A DNA stretch of 64,000 nucleotides. It comes from Paracoccus onchidii. Its GTDB lineage: Bacteria; Pseudomonadota; Alphaproteobacteria; Rhodobacterales; Rhodobacteraceae. The translations under genes were made by a program, and so were the position numbers. Position 1 is the stretch's first letter, and each line of letters begins with the position of its first letter. The notes under the pieces are model-generated. The model did not search any database, was not told the DNA's origin, and was given only the letters and a program-made list of their open reading frames with translations. Positions 16,783 to 25,997 of the stretch are shown here, in pieces. The DNA lies in contig NZ_JAQBIE010000012.1 in the NCBI RefSeq assembly GCF_028294535.1, forward strand, positions 1-64,000. The letters are read 5' to 3'.

Positions 16783-17187
16783 ATGCGCTTCATTCGACTT
16801 TTGTTTCTCGCCCTTCTGGCCATCCTTCTGGTCGCAGTGGCGCTTGCCAACCGAGACGTCGTGACACTGTCCGCCTTCCCGGCGAATTTCGGTCAGTATC
16901 TCGGTGGCGACTGGTCGATCAGCCTGCCGCTCTTTCTGGTTATCTTTGTCGCCTTTGCCTTGGGTATGCTGGCGGGCCTTGTCTGGGAATATCTGCGCGA
17001 AGCCCATATCCGGCGTGAAGCGCGCCAGCGCAGTGCGCAGATTGCACGGCTTGAAGGCGAGGTCGGGCATCTGCGCGATCGTCACGCCGCGCCGCGCGAT
17101 GAGGTGGTGGCAATCCTCGACACACCCAGGGCGCCAAAGGCCGGAACAACGCCAGCCGCCGGCAGCACGCTGCCCGCTCCGCGCTAA
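16783..17187 (+). CDS. lapA: LapA-domain (DUF1049) inner-membrane protein
   Basis: A 134-residue protein with two predicted transmembrane helices (about 3-22 and 44-68), a short loop between them (NRDVVTLSAFPANFG), and a basic then Pro/Ala-rich cytoplasmic tail. This matches the LapA/YciS domain, which in E. coli works with LapB in controlling lipopolysaccharide assembly. Its position between ihfB and downstream genes is usual. No lapB is next to it here, so the exact role is unproven. Confidence 0.75.
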   Translation: MRFIRLLFLALLAILLVAVALANRDVVTLSAFPANFGQYLGGDWSISLPLFLVIFVAFALGMLAGLVWEYLREAHIRREARQRSAQIARLEGEVGHLRDRHAAPRDEVVAILDTPRAPKAGTTPAAGSTLPAPR

Positions 17188-17196
17188 GGATACCTC

Positions 17197-17829
17197 GTGG
17201 CACAGGTCAAGATCTGCGGTCTGCGACAGGCCGAACATGTCGCAGCGGCGGTCGATGCGGGCGCACGCTATCTGGGTTTTGTCTTCTTCCCCAAATCTCC
17301 GCGCGCGGTTACTCCGCATCAGGCGCGCGAATTGGGCCAGGCGGTGCCGGCAGGTGTCGCGCAGGTCGGGCTGTTCGTGAACCCTGATGACGATTTTCTG
17401 CACAGCACGCTCGACACCGCACCGCTCGATCTGATCCAGCTTCACGGCAGTGAAAGCCCGCAGCGCGTTGCCGAGGTCAAGGCCAGGACCGGCCTGCCCG
17501 TCATGAAGGCAATCGGCCTGTCGGGGGCCGATGATCTCGCGGCTCTCACGGATTACGGACTGGTCGCCGACATGCTTCTGGTGGATGCCAAGGCGCCGAA
17601 GGATGCATCGCTTCCGGGCGGGAACGGATTGACCTTCGATTGGCGACTTCTGGTCGGCCGGAAATGGCTGCGGCCCTGGCTGCTGGCCGGGGGCCTGACC
17701 CCTGACAATGTGGCCGAGGCCATTCGCCTGACCGGCGCGCGTGGGGTGGATGTCAGCTCGGGCGTCGAAACTGCGCCGGGCGTCAAGGACAGCCGGTTGA
17801 TCCGGGACTTCATCGCCGCGGCGAAATGA
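17197..17829 (+). CDS. trpF: Phosphoribosylanthranilate isomerase
   Basis: A 210-residue TIM-barrel enzyme of tryptophan synthesis. It converts N-(5'-phosphoribosyl)anthranilate to CdRP by Amadori rearrangement. The catalytic cysteine sits in the opening KICGLRQ (Cys7). The general-acid aspartate is probably in MLLVDAKAP. The phosphate-binding end is [15 protein letters not shown] plus GVDVSSGVE. It is followed 3 bp later by a GNAT gene and then trpB, so the two trp genes are near neighbours but not adjacent. Confidence 0.96.
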   Translation: MAQVKICGLRQAEHVAAAVDAGARYLGFVFFPKSPRAVTPHQARELGQAVPAGVAQVGLFVNPDDDFLHSTLDTAPLDLIQLHGSESPQRVAEVKARTGLPVMKAIGLSGADDLAALTDYGLVADMLLVDAKAPKDASLPGGNGLTFDWRLLVGRKWLRPWLLAGGLTPDNVAEAIRLTGARGVDVSSGVETAPGVKDSRLIRDFIAAAK

Positions 17830-17832
17830 CCG

Positions 17833-18342
17833 ATGCACCCATCGGATCCAGATAAACCATCCGGACCGACGCCGGATTTTCGCCATGCCCGACGCCACGA
17901 GGTTCCGGCGATTGTCGCGCTCTTGGCGGATGACATCCTCGGCAGGGATCGGGAAGCTGCGGCGATCCAGCACTATCTTGACGCCTTCGACCGTATACAG
18001 GCCGAGGGCGCGAACCATCTGATCGTTGCCGTCATCGCCGATGACATTCTCGGCTGCTACCAGCTGACATTCATCTCGGGGCTTTCGCTCTCGGCCACAC
18101 GCAGGGCGCAAATCGAAGGCGTGCGCGTCGCTCCCGACTGGCGTGGTCGCGGTCTGGGTCACGCCATGCTTCAGGATGCCGAAAGCCGCGCTTGCGCCGC
18201 AGGATGCAGCTTGCTTCAGTTCACGACGAACAAGGCCCGGCACGACGCGCATCGTTTCTACGAGCGGATGGGCTTCACGCCCAGCCATATCGGTTATAAG
18301 AAAGCCATCCGGGCTTCTTTTTCGCCCAAATACCCCTCCTAA
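17833..18342 (+). CDS. GNAT family N-acetyltransferase
   Basis: A 169-residue GNAT-fold acetyltransferase. The acetyl-CoA binding loop is [17 protein letters not shown] (R-x-x-G-x-G/A pattern), and the C-terminal FYERMGF strand-turn is characteristic. The substrate cannot be told from sequence. It begins 3 bp after trpF and ends 17 bp before trpB, so it is probably co-transcribed with both. The ATG overlaps no other frame and has no strong Shine-Dalgarno, which suggests translational coupling to trpF. Confidence 0.85.
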   Translation: MHPSDPDKPSGPTPDFRHARRHEVPAIVALLADDILGRDREAAAIQHYLDAFDRIQAEGANHLIVAVIADDILGCYQLTFISGLSLSATRRAQIEGVRVAPDWRGRGLGHAMLQDAESRACAAGCSLLQFTTNKARHDAHRFYERMGFTPSHIGYKKAIRASFSPKYPS

Positions 18343-18359
18343 CCGGGAAAGCATATTCC

Positions 18360-19586
18360 ATGGCCGATGATCTGGTGAACAGCTTCAAGAACGGACCTGA
18401 TGAACAGGGCCGGTTCGGCATCTATGGCGGACGCTTCGTCAGCGAAACCCTGATGCCACTCATCCTCGATCTCGAGGCCGAATATGAACGCGCCAAGACC
18501 GATGACTCGTTCTGGGCTGAAATGGACGATCTCTGGAAACATTACGTCGGCCGCCCCAGTCCGATGTATTTCGCCGAACGCCTGACCGAGCATCTGGGCG
18601 GCGCGAAGATCTACCTCAAGCGCGACGAGCTCAATCACACCGGCGCCCACAAGATCAACAACGTGCTTGGACAGATCCTTCTGGCGCGGCGGATGGGCAA
18701 GACGAGAATTATTGCCGAAACCGGTGCGGGTCAGCACGGGGTTGCCACCGCGACCGTCTGCGCGCGATTTGGTTTGAAATGCGTGGTCTATATGGGCGCT
18801 CATGATGTCGAGCGTCAGGCCCCGAACGTGTTCCGGATGCGCCTGTTGGGCGCCGAGGTGGTGCCGGTCACATCGGGTCGCGGCACGTTGAAAGATGCCA
18901 TGAACGATGCGCTGCGCGATTGGGTCACCAATGTTCGCGACACTTTCTATTGCATCGGGACGGTGGCCGGACCCCATCCTTATCCGGCGATGGTCCGTGA
19001 TTTTCAATCGATCATCGGCAAAGAGGCGCGGGAACAGATTCTGGAACGTGAAGGCCGCCTGCCCGACAGCATCATCGCCGCGATCGGCGGTGGCTCGAAC
19101 GCGATGGGGTTGTTCTTTCCTTTCCTTGATGACGAATCTGTAAAGATCATCGGCGTCGAGGCGGGGGGCAAGGGCGTCAACGACCAGATGGAACATTGCG
19201 CCAGCCTGTCTGGCGGCCGCGCTGGCGTCTTGCATGGCAACCGCACCTATCTGCTCCAGGATGACGATGGTCAGATCCTCGAGGGGCATTCGATCAGCGC
19301 CGGGCTGGACTATCCGGGGATCGGGCCTGAACATGCCTGGCTGAACGATATCGGCCGTGCGGAATATGTCAGCATCACCGACAAGGAGGCGCTCGAGGCG
19401 TTCCAGCTATGCTGCGCCACCGAGGGCATCATTCCCGCGCTGGAACCATGCCATGCGCTGGCGCATGTCATGAAAATCGCGCCGGACCTGCCCTCGGACC
19501 ATCTGATCGTCATGAATATGTGCGGGCGCGGCGACAAGGATATCTTCACGGTCGCCAAACATCTGGGTTTTGACATGCAAGCCTGA
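18360..19586 (+). CDS. trpB: Tryptophan synthase beta chain
   Basis: A 408-residue PLP enzyme joining indole and serine to make tryptophan. The PLP-binding lysine is Lys98 in [10 protein letters not shown]. The substrate carboxylate loop [13 protein letters not shown] and the PLP phosphate-binding loop IGGGSNAMG are intact. The length and the start ([14 protein letters not shown]) fit the TrpB1 family. No trpA is adjacent; it must lie elsewhere. A strong terminator follows. Confidence 0.97.
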   Translation: MADDLVNSFKNGPDEQGRFGIYGGRFVSETLMPLILDLEAEYERAKTDDSFWAEMDDLWKHYVGRPSPMYFAERLTEHLGGAKIYLKRDELNHTGAHKINNVLGQILLARRMGKTRIIAETGAGQHGVATATVCARFGLKCVVYMGAHDVERQAPNVFRMRLLGAEVVPVTSGRGTLKDAMNDALRDWVTNVRDTFYCIGTVAGPHPYPAMVRDFQSIIGKEAREQILEREGRLPDSIIAAIGGGSNAMGLFFPFLDDESVKIIGVEAGGKGVNDQMEHCASLSGGRAGVLHGNRTYLLQDDDGQILEGHSISAGLDYPGIGPEHAWLNDIGRAEYVSITDKEALEAFQLCCATEGIIPALEPCHALAHVMKIAPDLPSDHLIVMNMCGRGDKDIFTVAKHLGFDMQA

Positions 19587-19598
19587 TCGGCTGAGCAG

Positions 19599-19628
19599 GG
19601 GCCGGCATAGCGTGATGCCGGCCCTTTA
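19599..19628 (+). terminator. Terminator after trpB
   Basis: A perfect 10-bp stem (GGGCCGGCAT / ATGCCGGCCC) with a 6-nt loop and a TTTAT tail. It lies between trpB and the convergent DUF2237 gene. Confidence 0.85.
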
Positions 19629-20024
19629 TCCGGTTTCGTCCTGATCCTGCGTGCCGGGCGGCGTATGGGCATGTGCCTTCAGCAGTTCCAGCGGCACCAC
19701 TGACAGGGCGCTGATATGTGTTGCTTCCAGAATGACCTTCGGGGCCGCATATTCCTGCGCCGCCTGCAAAAAGCGCGCCGCGCAGAGACACCAGCGATCT
19801 CCGGGTTTCAGGCCGGGAAAGTTGAACTCGGGGCGGGGTTGGCTCAGATCATTCCCCAGATAGGCGGACATGGCCAGAAATTCGGCGGTGGTAATCACGC
19901 AGACGGTATGGCTGCCCCTGTCTTCGGGACCAGTGTCGCAACAGCCATTGCGATAGAACCCCGTCAGCGGATCCCTGGAGCATGGCTCCAGTGTTTTTCC
20001 CAGGACGTTCAGTGAAGGTTCCAT
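19626..20024 (-). CDS. DUF2237 family protein
   Basis: About 132 residues, matching the conserved DUF2237 family. Characteristic segments are the N-terminal LNVLGKTLEPCS, then DPLTGFYRNGCCDTGPED, the HTVCVITTAEFLA segment and FPGLKPGDRWCLCAARF. Several conserved cysteines (CC, CLC) suggest metal binding or redox chemistry, but the function is unknown to me. I prefer the second ATG (20024), with GAGG 6 bp upstream, over the ATG at 20036. It is transcribed towards trpB and ends at the terminator between them. Confidence 0.75.
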   Translation of the reverse strand: MEPSLNVLGKTLEPCSRDPLTGFYRNGCCDTGPEDRGSHTVCVITTAEFLAMSAYLGNDLSQPRPEFNFPGLKPGDRWCLCAARFLQAAQEYAAPKVILEATHISALSVVPLELLKAHAHTPPGTQDQDETG

Positions 20025-20051
20025 GCTTCGCCTCATGCCTTTCCAAGCAGG

Positions 20052-21104
20052 CTAGCCCCGAGCGGCGATCAGGCCAAGCCCTTTGCGCGGCTCTGGTTGC
20101 CATTGCACCCATCTGCCATGGAAATCTGCGCGTCCCAATTGCCATTCGCGCAGTTTGCCATCCCACAGGCGCAACGTAACTCCGGCCCCTTCGCCAAGCC
20201 CATCCTGTTCCATCCCAAGATGCGCCAGCACGGTCGCATGATCGGTTTGGGCAGCGGCATGTTGCAATGCGGCTTCGCAAGAGGCGAGGGTGTCAGGCGG
20301 GAAATATTGTGCCGCGACGGTATGAAAGACCAGGGTTGTCGCGCCATGCGCCGGATGGGCCAGGCGTTCGTGCAGCCATGCCCCGGCATCCCCGGCGGTA
20401 ACGCGCGTGGGGAATTGTGCGGCAAGATCCAGCGCTGCAGTCAGGCGGGCCAGTCGCTGATCCTGATCGGCCCAGCAATATGCCATCAGGCGCAACCTGT
20501 CCTTGACAGGATCGATGGGCCGCAGGTCCACACCTTCGGATTTTGCGACCCTGAAGGATGCGCTCGGCATGATGCCATGCCAGTCAGGGCATAGGCGCAA
20601 CGCCCGGTTCGGGGAATCGTCATGCAGGCCGTAATGCGCAAAATTCAGGTTCAGCCCGGCCGATGCGCCCAGTTCCAGCGTATGCAGTGGCAAGTCGATC
20701 TTGCCGGCCAGAAATCGCGCCGCGGCGATGATCACCGCCGAACGGCCAACCTCGTTTGTCTGTGGCGCAGTTCCCAGCCAGTCCAGAATGAAATCCGCAT
20801 GGGTCATCAGCGCGTTCGACAGGACGGTGCCATCAATCTTTCCGGTCTTGTACATGTGACCAAGGTTCTTGTCTGTTCCCGACAGCACAAGGGCATGCAG
20901 CGCACCGGCAAGGCGCAGGGGCAGCGAATCGGCCTGGGTGGCGGGATTTCCGGGCCAACCGATCACCCGCTCGGCCACGGCTCCGCGCTGTTCCGGCAGG
21001 GTATCGGCCAAATGCGTGCATAGCGCCGCCGTCAAGGGTGAGCCAAGTCTGGCGCAGGCGCTGGCCTGATCCCGGAATGCACGAATGACCTCTGCCGCGC
21101 TCAT
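20052..21104 (-). CDS. DUF2332 family protein
   Basis: A 350-residue cytoplasmic protein of the DUF2332 family. It is recognised by the pattern of an N-terminal helical part, a central LELGASAGLNLNF glycine-rich segment that resembles a methyltransferase SAM loop, and a late HTVAAQYF region. Its biochemical role is not known to me. The ATG overlaps the pth stop (ATGA), so it is the second gene of a pth-DUF2332 operon. Confidence 0.75.
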   Translation of the reverse strand: MSAAEVIRAFRDQASACARLGSPLTAALCTHLADTLPEQRGAVAERVIGWPGNPATQADSLPLRLAGALHALVLSGTDKNLGHMYKTGKIDGTVLSNALMTHADFILDWLGTAPQTNEVGRSAVIIAAARFLAGKIDLPLHTLELGASAGLNLNFAHYGLHDDSPNRALRLCPDWHGIMPSASFRVAKSEGVDLRPIDPVKDRLRLMAYCWADQDQRLARLTAALDLAAQFPTRVTAGDAGAWLHERLAHPAHGATTLVFHTVAAQYFPPDTLASCEAALQHAAAQTDHATVLAHLGMEQDGLGEGAGVTLRLWDGKLREWQLGRADFHGRWVQWQPEPRKGLGLIAARG

Positions 21105-21823
21105 TTGAAGCGATCGGTCAGGGCGCGCAAGCGGTCGGCGAAGGAGGCCGGCTCGGACGGGGGCGCATTCCGGGCTGGCGATTTGGCCGCTGCGTCTTTC
21201 GTGGGTTTCGGTTCAGCAGGCAGCCGCCTGTTGTCACGGCCTTGGCCGCTGCGCGGCGGGGCAACGCGTGCGGCGACCGCATTCTGAAAGCGACCGGTAT
21301 CGCCCGCGGCCAGATGCGTGGCGCCATCCGAAATGCCGCGCAGCAGATCATCCAGCCAATCTTGTTCGGATTTGGCGAAATCGGCCAGCACATAGGCCGC
21401 GACACGATCCTTGTGCCCGGGATGCCCGATTCCCAGGCGAATACGTCCGTAATCCGCGCCGATATGCTGGTGGATGGACCGCAGGCCGTTATGGCCGGCA
21501 TGGCCGCCCCCCATTTTGAAACGGCATTTCCCCGGGGCCAGATCCAGTTCGTCATGCAAGACGATCACATCTTCGGGCGACAGCTTCAGATAGCGCATCG
21601 CCTCGCCCACAGATTGCCCCGACAGGTTCATGAAGGTCTGCGGTTTCAGCAGGGCCGTGCGTTCGCTGCCCAGGCGACCTTCGATCAACTGGCCCTGGAA
21701 TCGCGATTTCCATGGCCCCAATCCGGCATCTTCGGCAATGCGGTCAAGGGCCATGAAACCGATATTGTGCCGGTTGCCGGCGTATTTAGCCCCCGGATTT
21801 CCCAGCCCGACAATCAGTTTCAT
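21101..21823 (-). CDS. pth: Peptidyl-tRNA hydrolase
   Basis: A 240-residue enzyme that recycles peptidyl-tRNAs released early from ribosomes. The catalytic His is His19 in NRHNIGF, with GLGNPG before it. KPQTFMNLSGQSV and LHDELDLAPGK are family hallmarks. At 240 residues it is about 45-50 longer than the usual enzyme because of a C-terminal tail rich in Pro, Ala, Lys and Arg ending ADRLRALTDRFK. Such tails occur in some alphaproteobacteria. Confidence 0.95.
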   Translation of the reverse strand: MKLIVGLGNPGAKYAGNRHNIGFMALDRIAEDAGLGPWKSRFQGQLIEGRLGSERTALLKPQTFMNLSGQSVGEAMRYLKLSPEDVIVLHDELDLAPGKCRFKMGGGHAGHNGLRSIHQHIGADYGRIRLGIGHPGHKDRVAAYVLADFAKSEQDWLDDLLRGISDGATHLAAGDTGRFQNAVAARVAPPRSGQGRDNRRLPAEPKPTKDAAAKSPARNAPPSEPASFADRLRALTDRFK

Positions 21824-21990
21824 TTCCGTCTCCTGCGTTGAATAAATGGACTGGCATTCGTCGAATTGCGTTCCATCCCTTGCGGCGGACCTTGCCGGTT
21901 ACTAAGACTCTGTCAAGGTTTCGCGGCTAAGACAGGGTTAGAAGCCCGGACGAATCGCGGGAACAGGGACTATACAGGCAAGGACAGAAG

Positions 21991-22623
21991 ATGAGCGATC
22001 CGGCAGAATTCTACATGAACACCCTCGTTCCCATGGTGGTCGAACAGACCTCGCGCGGGGAACGGGCCTATGACATCTTCTCGCGCCTGCTGAAAGAACG
22101 GATCATTTTCGTTTCCGGCCCTGTCCATGACGGCATGTCGACGCTGATCTGTGCGCAGCTGCTGTTCCTGGAGGCGGAAAATCCGAACAAGGACATCAGC
22201 ATGTATATCAACAGCCCCGGCGGTGTCGTTACCTCGGGCCTGTCGATCTATGACACGATGCAGTATATCCGTCCGCGTGTTTCCACACTGGTCGTGGGGC
22301 AGGCGGCGTCGATGGGGTCGCTTCTGCTGGCTGCCGGTGAACCGGGGCTGCGTTATTCGTTGCCCAACAGCCGCGTCATGGTGCATCAACCCTCGGGCGG
22401 GTTCCAGGGGCAGGCAACGGATATCCTGATCCATGCCCGTGAAACCGAAAAGCTGAAGCGCCGCCTGAACGAGATCTATGTCTCGCATACCGGGAAGTCG
22501 CTGGAAGAGGTCGAAGAGGCTTTGGAGCGTGACCGCTTCATGTCGCCCGAAGAAGCCAAGGAATGGGGCCTGATCGACGAGGTGGTCGAGCCGCGTGGCA
22601 AGGCCGATCCGGAAAAGAAATAG
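21991..22623 (+). CDS. clpP: ATP-dependent Clp protease proteolytic subunit
   Basis: A 210-residue serine protease forming the tetradecameric chamber used with ClpX or ClpA. The catalytic triad is visible: Ser107 in GQAASMGS, His132 in MVHQPSGG, and Asp181 in [24 protein letters not shown] is also conserved. The predicted propeptide is short. clpX follows in the same direction after about 150 bp, the classical order. Confidence 0.97.
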   Translation: MSDPAEFYMNTLVPMVVEQTSRGERAYDIFSRLLKERIIFVSGPVHDGMSTLICAQLLFLEAENPNKDISMYINSPGGVVTSGLSIYDTMQYIRPRVSTLVVGQAASMGSLLLAAGEPGLRYSLPNSRVMVHQPSGGFQGQATDILIHARETEKLKRRLNEIYVSHTGKSLEEVEEALERDRFMSPEEAKEWGLIDEVVEPRGKADPEKK

Positions 22624-22772
22624 CCCTGTTGGGGATTGTGACCCGCGCGGGTCATCCTTAACATGGCGTGAAACGTTCAGCACCCATGTGTTGACATGAA
22701 CAAGTGGCGATGCGGCGCACGCCTGTATCGCCCGCCATCCGCGATGGATGGTGGCAAGTAAGGAAGTGGACG

Positions 22773-24038
22773 ATGGCAAACCAGTCCGGCGGTGACAGCA
22801 AGAACACGCTCTACTGCAGCTTCTGCGGCAAGAGCCAGCATGAAGTCCGCAAGCTGATCGCGGGGCCAACCGTGTTCATCTGCGACGAATGTGTCGAGCT
22901 GTGCATGGACATTATCCGCGAGGAAACCAAATCGACCGGCCTGAAATCCGGCGAAGGGGTGCCCACGCCCAAGGAAATCTGTGGCGTCCTGGATGATTAC
23001 GTGATCGGTCAGGAACACGCCAAGCGCGTTCTGTCGGTGGCTGTTCACAACCATTACAAACGGCTGAACCATGGCGCGAAAGGGGATATCGAACTTGCCA
23101 AGTCCAATATCCTGCTGATCGGCCCGACGGGTTGCGGCAAGACGCTGCTGGCCCAGACGCTGGCGCGCATTCTGGATGTGCCCTTCACCATGGCCGACGC
23201 GACCACGCTGACCGAGGCGGGCTATGTCGGCGAGGATGTCGAGAACATCATCCTGAAGCTTTTGCAGGCCAGCGAATACAATGTCGAACGTGCGCAGCGC
23301 GGCATCGTCTATATCGATGAAGTCGACAAGATCACGCGCAAGTCGGACAATCCCTCGATCACCCGTGACGTCTCGGGTGAAGGTGTTCAACAGGCATTGC
23401 TGAAGATCATGGAAGGCACCGTTGCCAGCGTACCGCCGCAGGGCGGGCGCAAGCATCCGCAGCAGGAATTCCTGCAGGTCGACACCACCAATATCCTGTT
23501 CATCTGTGGCGGTGCCTTCGCGGGCCTTGATCGCATCATTTCGCAGCGCAACAAGGGCACTGCGATGGGCTTTGGCGCTTCGGTCAAGGAAAACGATGAC
23601 CGTGGCGTGGGTGAGCTGTTCAAGGAACTGGAACCCGAAGATCTGTTGAAATTCGGCCTGATCCCCGAATTTGTCGGCCGTCTTCCGGTTATCGCCACAT
23701 TGACGGATCTTGACGAAGAGGCGCTGATCATCATTCTGACCAAGCCGAAAAACGCGCTGGTCAAGCAATATCAGCGCCTGTTCGATCTGGAAGACGTGCA
23801 ACTGACCTTCACCGACGACGCGCTGAGTGCCATCGCCAAGCGGGCAATCGAACGCAAGACCGGCGCACGCGGGTTGCGCTCGATCATGGAGGATATCCTG
23901 CTGGATACCATGTTCGATCTGCCCGGTATGGAAAGCGTCGAAGAAGTGGTGGTCAATGAAGACGCCGTTGAAAATGCTCAGGTGAAGCCATTGTTGATCC
24001 ATGCGGATCAAAAGAAAGAAAGCGCCTCCGCGGGGTGA
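22773..24038 (+). CDS. clpX: ATP-dependent Clp protease ATP-binding subunit ClpX
   Basis: A 421-residue AAA+ unfoldase. The N-terminal zinc-binding domain has cysteines 15, 18, 37 and 40 (CSFC and CDEC). Walker A is GPTGCGKT and Walker B is [15 protein letters not shown] with the [12 protein letters not shown] region and the sensor-2 GARGLRS follow. I use the ATG at 22773 (AGGAAG upstream); an in-frame extension upstream is not conserved. ClpX selects substrates for ClpP, including SsrA-tagged proteins. Confidence 0.97.
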   Translation: MANQSGGDSKNTLYCSFCGKSQHEVRKLIAGPTVFICDECVELCMDIIREETKSTGLKSGEGVPTPKEICGVLDDYVIGQEHAKRVLSVAVHNHYKRLNHGAKGDIELAKSNILLIGPTGCGKTLLAQTLARILDVPFTMADATTLTEAGYVGEDVENIILKLLQASEYNVERAQRGIVYIDEVDKITRKSDNPSITRDVSGEGVQQALLKIMEGTVASVPPQGGRKHPQQEFLQVDTTNILFICGGAFAGLDRIISQRNKGTAMGFGASVKENDDRGVGELFKELEPEDLLKFGLIPEFVGRLPVIATLTDLDEEALIIILTKPKNALVKQYQRLFDLEDVQLTFTDDALSAIAKRAIERKTGARGLRSIMEDILLDTMFDLPGMESVEEVVVNEDAVENAQVKPLLIHADQKKESASAG

Positions 24039-24065
24039 TCCCGTGGTGCCTGTCTGTGCTGAATC

Positions 24066-24090
24066 GGGGGCCATTGGCCCCCGTCTTCAT
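24066..24090 (+). terminator. Probable terminator after clpX
   Basis: A 7-bp perfect stem GGGGGCC / GGCCCCC around ATT lies 28 bp after clpX, with a weak T-rich tail (GTCTTCAT). Confidence 0.65.
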
Positions 24091-24199
24091 ATTCGCGGCA
24101 TGGGGGTGCAGGATCGGTTGGTCCGCAATTGCAAAGGCTGGACCTTCGCGTCTGTTTGGGCCATATCTCGGACACAGCTGAATGAAGGGATTGGCGTTC

Positions 24200-24574
24200 A
24201 TGTCGTTTCTGCTACGCGCTTTGACCTGGTGGAACAGCCAGACGATCAACACGCAATTCTGGACCTGGCGCAACGGCACCAAGGTCGGAGAGGATTCCGA
24301 CGGCAACGTTTTCTACCAGACCAAGGACGGAAAACGTCGCTGGGTCATCTATAAGGGCGAGGCCGAGGCCAGCCGGGTCAGCCCAGAATGGCATGGCTGG
24401 CTGCACCACACATGGGCCGAACCCCCGACCAAGTTGCCCTTGCCGCGCAAGTCCTGGGAAGAACCTCATGAACCCAACATGACCGGCACGCCCGAGGCAT
24501 ATCATCCGGATGGGTCCTTGTATCGCGCCGAACCCTCGGCGCGGCGTGACTATGATGCGTGGCAGCCTGAATAA
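24200..24574 (+). CDS. NADH-ubiquinone oxidoreductase accessory subunit (NDUFA12-like)
   Basis: A 124-residue homologue of mitochondrial complex I subunit NDUFA12 (B17.2), one of the few supernumerary subunits shared with alphaproteobacteria. Conserved features are [25 protein letters not shown], split here as [12 protein letters not shown] then RRWVIYKG, plus [12 protein letters not shown] and a proline/tryptophan-rich end. I use the ATG at 24200, with AAGGGA 9 bp upstream, over one 18 bp earlier. The stop directly abuts the next ATG (TAAATG). The nuo operon itself is not in the window. Confidence 0.87.
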   Translation: MSFLLRALTWWNSQTINTQFWTWRNGTKVGEDSDGNVFYQTKDGKRRWVIYKGEAEASRVSPEWHGWLHHTWAEPPTKLPLPRKSWEEPHEPNMTGTPEAYHPDGSLYRAEPSARRDYDAWQPE

Positions 24575-25039
24575 ATGACCACCAATGCCGAGCAGCGCGC
24601 GGAACTGATCGCCGGCGCCGCAGTTCTTGCGGTGGCCGCGTCGTTTCTGATCTGGGCGCTTGGTGACGACGCATTTTCCGGGCGCGGGTATGAGGTCACG
24701 GCGTCTTTCCCTGATGTGGATGGAATTGAGGTCGGCACCGAAATCCGTATGGCCGGCGTTTCGCTTGGCAGGGTCTCTGATGTCCGCCTGAATCCCCAGA
24801 CATATATGGCCGACACCGTTCTGACGCTGCCCGATGACGTGGTGTTGCCCGCAGATAGCGCGGCCATCATTCAATCCGACGGTTTGCTGGGTGGCGCGTA
24901 TATTCAGATTCAACCGGGCGGCAGCCCAGACAATCTGGCGGCGGGCGATGAGATCGAAGATGTCCAAGGCGCGGTCAGCTTGCTGCAATTGATGATGAAA
25001 TTCATCGACAGCCAATCATCGGATGAGGGGGCGGAATGA
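24575..25039 (+). CDS. mlaD: MlaD-family (MCE domain) lipid transport protein
   Basis: A 154-residue single-pass membrane protein. One N-terminal helix (about 9-28) is followed by a single MCE domain (GYEVTASFPDVDGIEVGTEI, split as GYEVTASF and GIEVGTEIRMAGVSLGRV) ending in GLLGGAYIQIQPGG. MlaD hexamers in the Mla pathway hold phospholipids during transport between membranes. No mlaE, mlaF or mlaC is next to it. The gene sits directly between the NDUFA12-like and DUF2155 genes, so assignment to Mla is by domain only. Confidence 0.8.
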   Translation: MTTNAEQRAELIAGAAVLAVAASFLIWALGDDAFSGRGYEVTASFPDVDGIEVGTEIRMAGVSLGRVSDVRLNPQTYMADTVLTLPDDVVLPADSAAIIQSDGLLGGAYIQIQPGGSPDNLAAGDEIEDVQGAVSLLQLMMKFIDSQSSDEGAE

Positions 25040-25392
25040 TCCGGACTTTGCTGCTGGCGCTGGTCATGGCATCGACGGTGCCCGCGATGGCACAGGATGT
25101 GGCGCGCGGGCAGGGCGCGTTGTTACGTGGTCTGGACAAGGTGTCCGGGCGCACCACCGACATGCAGTTGCAGATCGGCGAAGAAACGCGCTTTGGCCGG
25201 TTGCAGGTTCGCCTGGGCGAATGCCGTTACCCGGCCGGGAATCCCAGTGCCGATGCCTATGCCCAATTGACCATCAGCGACCTGTCGCAGAATGTGACCC
25301 TGTTCAGCGGCTGGATGATCGCCAGCTCGCCGGCGCTGTCAGCGCTGGACGATGCGCGCTATGATGTCTGGGTGATTTCCTGCCAAAGCTGA
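25036..25392 (+). CDS. DUF2155 secreted protein
   Basis: A 118-residue protein with a signal peptide (1-19, ending AMA). The body matches DUF2155: LRGLDKVSGRTTDMQL, then FGRLQVRLGECRYP, LFSGWMIASSPALSALD and a final YDVWVISC. Two conserved cysteines may form a disulfide in the periplasm. The function is unknown. It overlaps mlaD by ATGA. Its last 34 bp overlap the 3' end of aat on the other strand. Confidence 0.8.
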   Translation: MIRTLLLALVMASTVPAMAQDVARGQGALLRGLDKVSGRTTDMQLQIGEETRFGRLQVRLGECRYPAGNPSADAYAQLTISDLSQNVTLFSGWMIASSPALSALDDARYDVWVISCQS

Positions 25393-25988
25393 TCATTATC
25401 GGGCAGGCCGTGTGCAGTAAAGTCGGCACGAACCGTGATGGCGGCATCCAATCTGCGCAGATATTGCATGCGCGTGATCTCGATACCGCCCATACGCGCC
25501 AGATGCGGTGTCAGGAATTGTGTGTCAAATAGCTGGTATCCGCATCGCGCCAGGTGGTTCGACAGCCAGAGCAGCGCCATCTTGGACCCGTTCTTGCGCG
25601 CCGACATCATCGATTCGCCAAAAAACGCCGCGCCGAGGGTGACGCCGAAGATACCGCCGGCAAAAACTCCGTCCTGGTAGATATCAAGGGCGTGGGCGTG
25701 CCCTTGTTCATGAAGCTGGTGGTAAAGATCGGTTAGCGGTTCATTGATCCAGGTCTCGTCGCGATTGGCGCAGGCGGCCACCGTTGCGCCGAAATCGCCG
25801 TCAATCCTGGCTGACCAGGGCCCCTTGCGCAGATCGCGCAGCAGCGAACGCGAGGCATGGACGCCGCCGATGGGCAGGATGCCCCGCATCGGCGGATCGA
25901 ACCAATAGAGGCGCGGATCTCCCGCGCTCTCGGCCATTGGAAAAACCCCTCGCGCATAACCTCTGAGCAGTTGCGCAGCCGTCAGCAT
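25359..25988 (-). CDS. aat: Leucyl/phenylalanyl-tRNA-protein transferase
   Basis: A 209-residue GNAT-related transferase of the N-end rule pathway. It adds Leu or Phe to N-terminal Arg or Lys of proteins so that ClpAP can degrade them. Conserved blocks are LLRGYARGVFPMAE, YWFDPPMRGILP, TWINEPLTDLYHQLHEQGHAHALD, GGIFGVTLGAAFFGESMMS and LFDTQFLTPHLARMG. It is the last gene of an accB-accC-aat unit, starting 9 bp after the accC stop. Confidence 0.95.
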   Translation of the reverse strand: MLTAAQLLRGYARGVFPMAESAGDPRLYWFDPPMRGILPIGGVHASRSLLRDLRKGPWSARIDGDFGATVAACANRDETWINEPLTDLYHQLHEQGHAHALDIYQDGVFAGGIFGVTLGAAFFGESMMSARKNGSKMALLWLSNHLARCGYQLFDTQFLTPHLARMGGIEITRMQYLRRLDAAITVRADFTAHGLPDNDQLWQEITQTS

Positions 25989-25997
25989 TCTGTCCGA

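Noticed and set aside
22685..22698. CATGT-GTTG-ACATG repeat and TTGACA before clpX as a promoter/operator
   Set aside because: No acceptable -10 element lies at a proper distance, and the arms are only 5 bp. The evidence is too weak to list.
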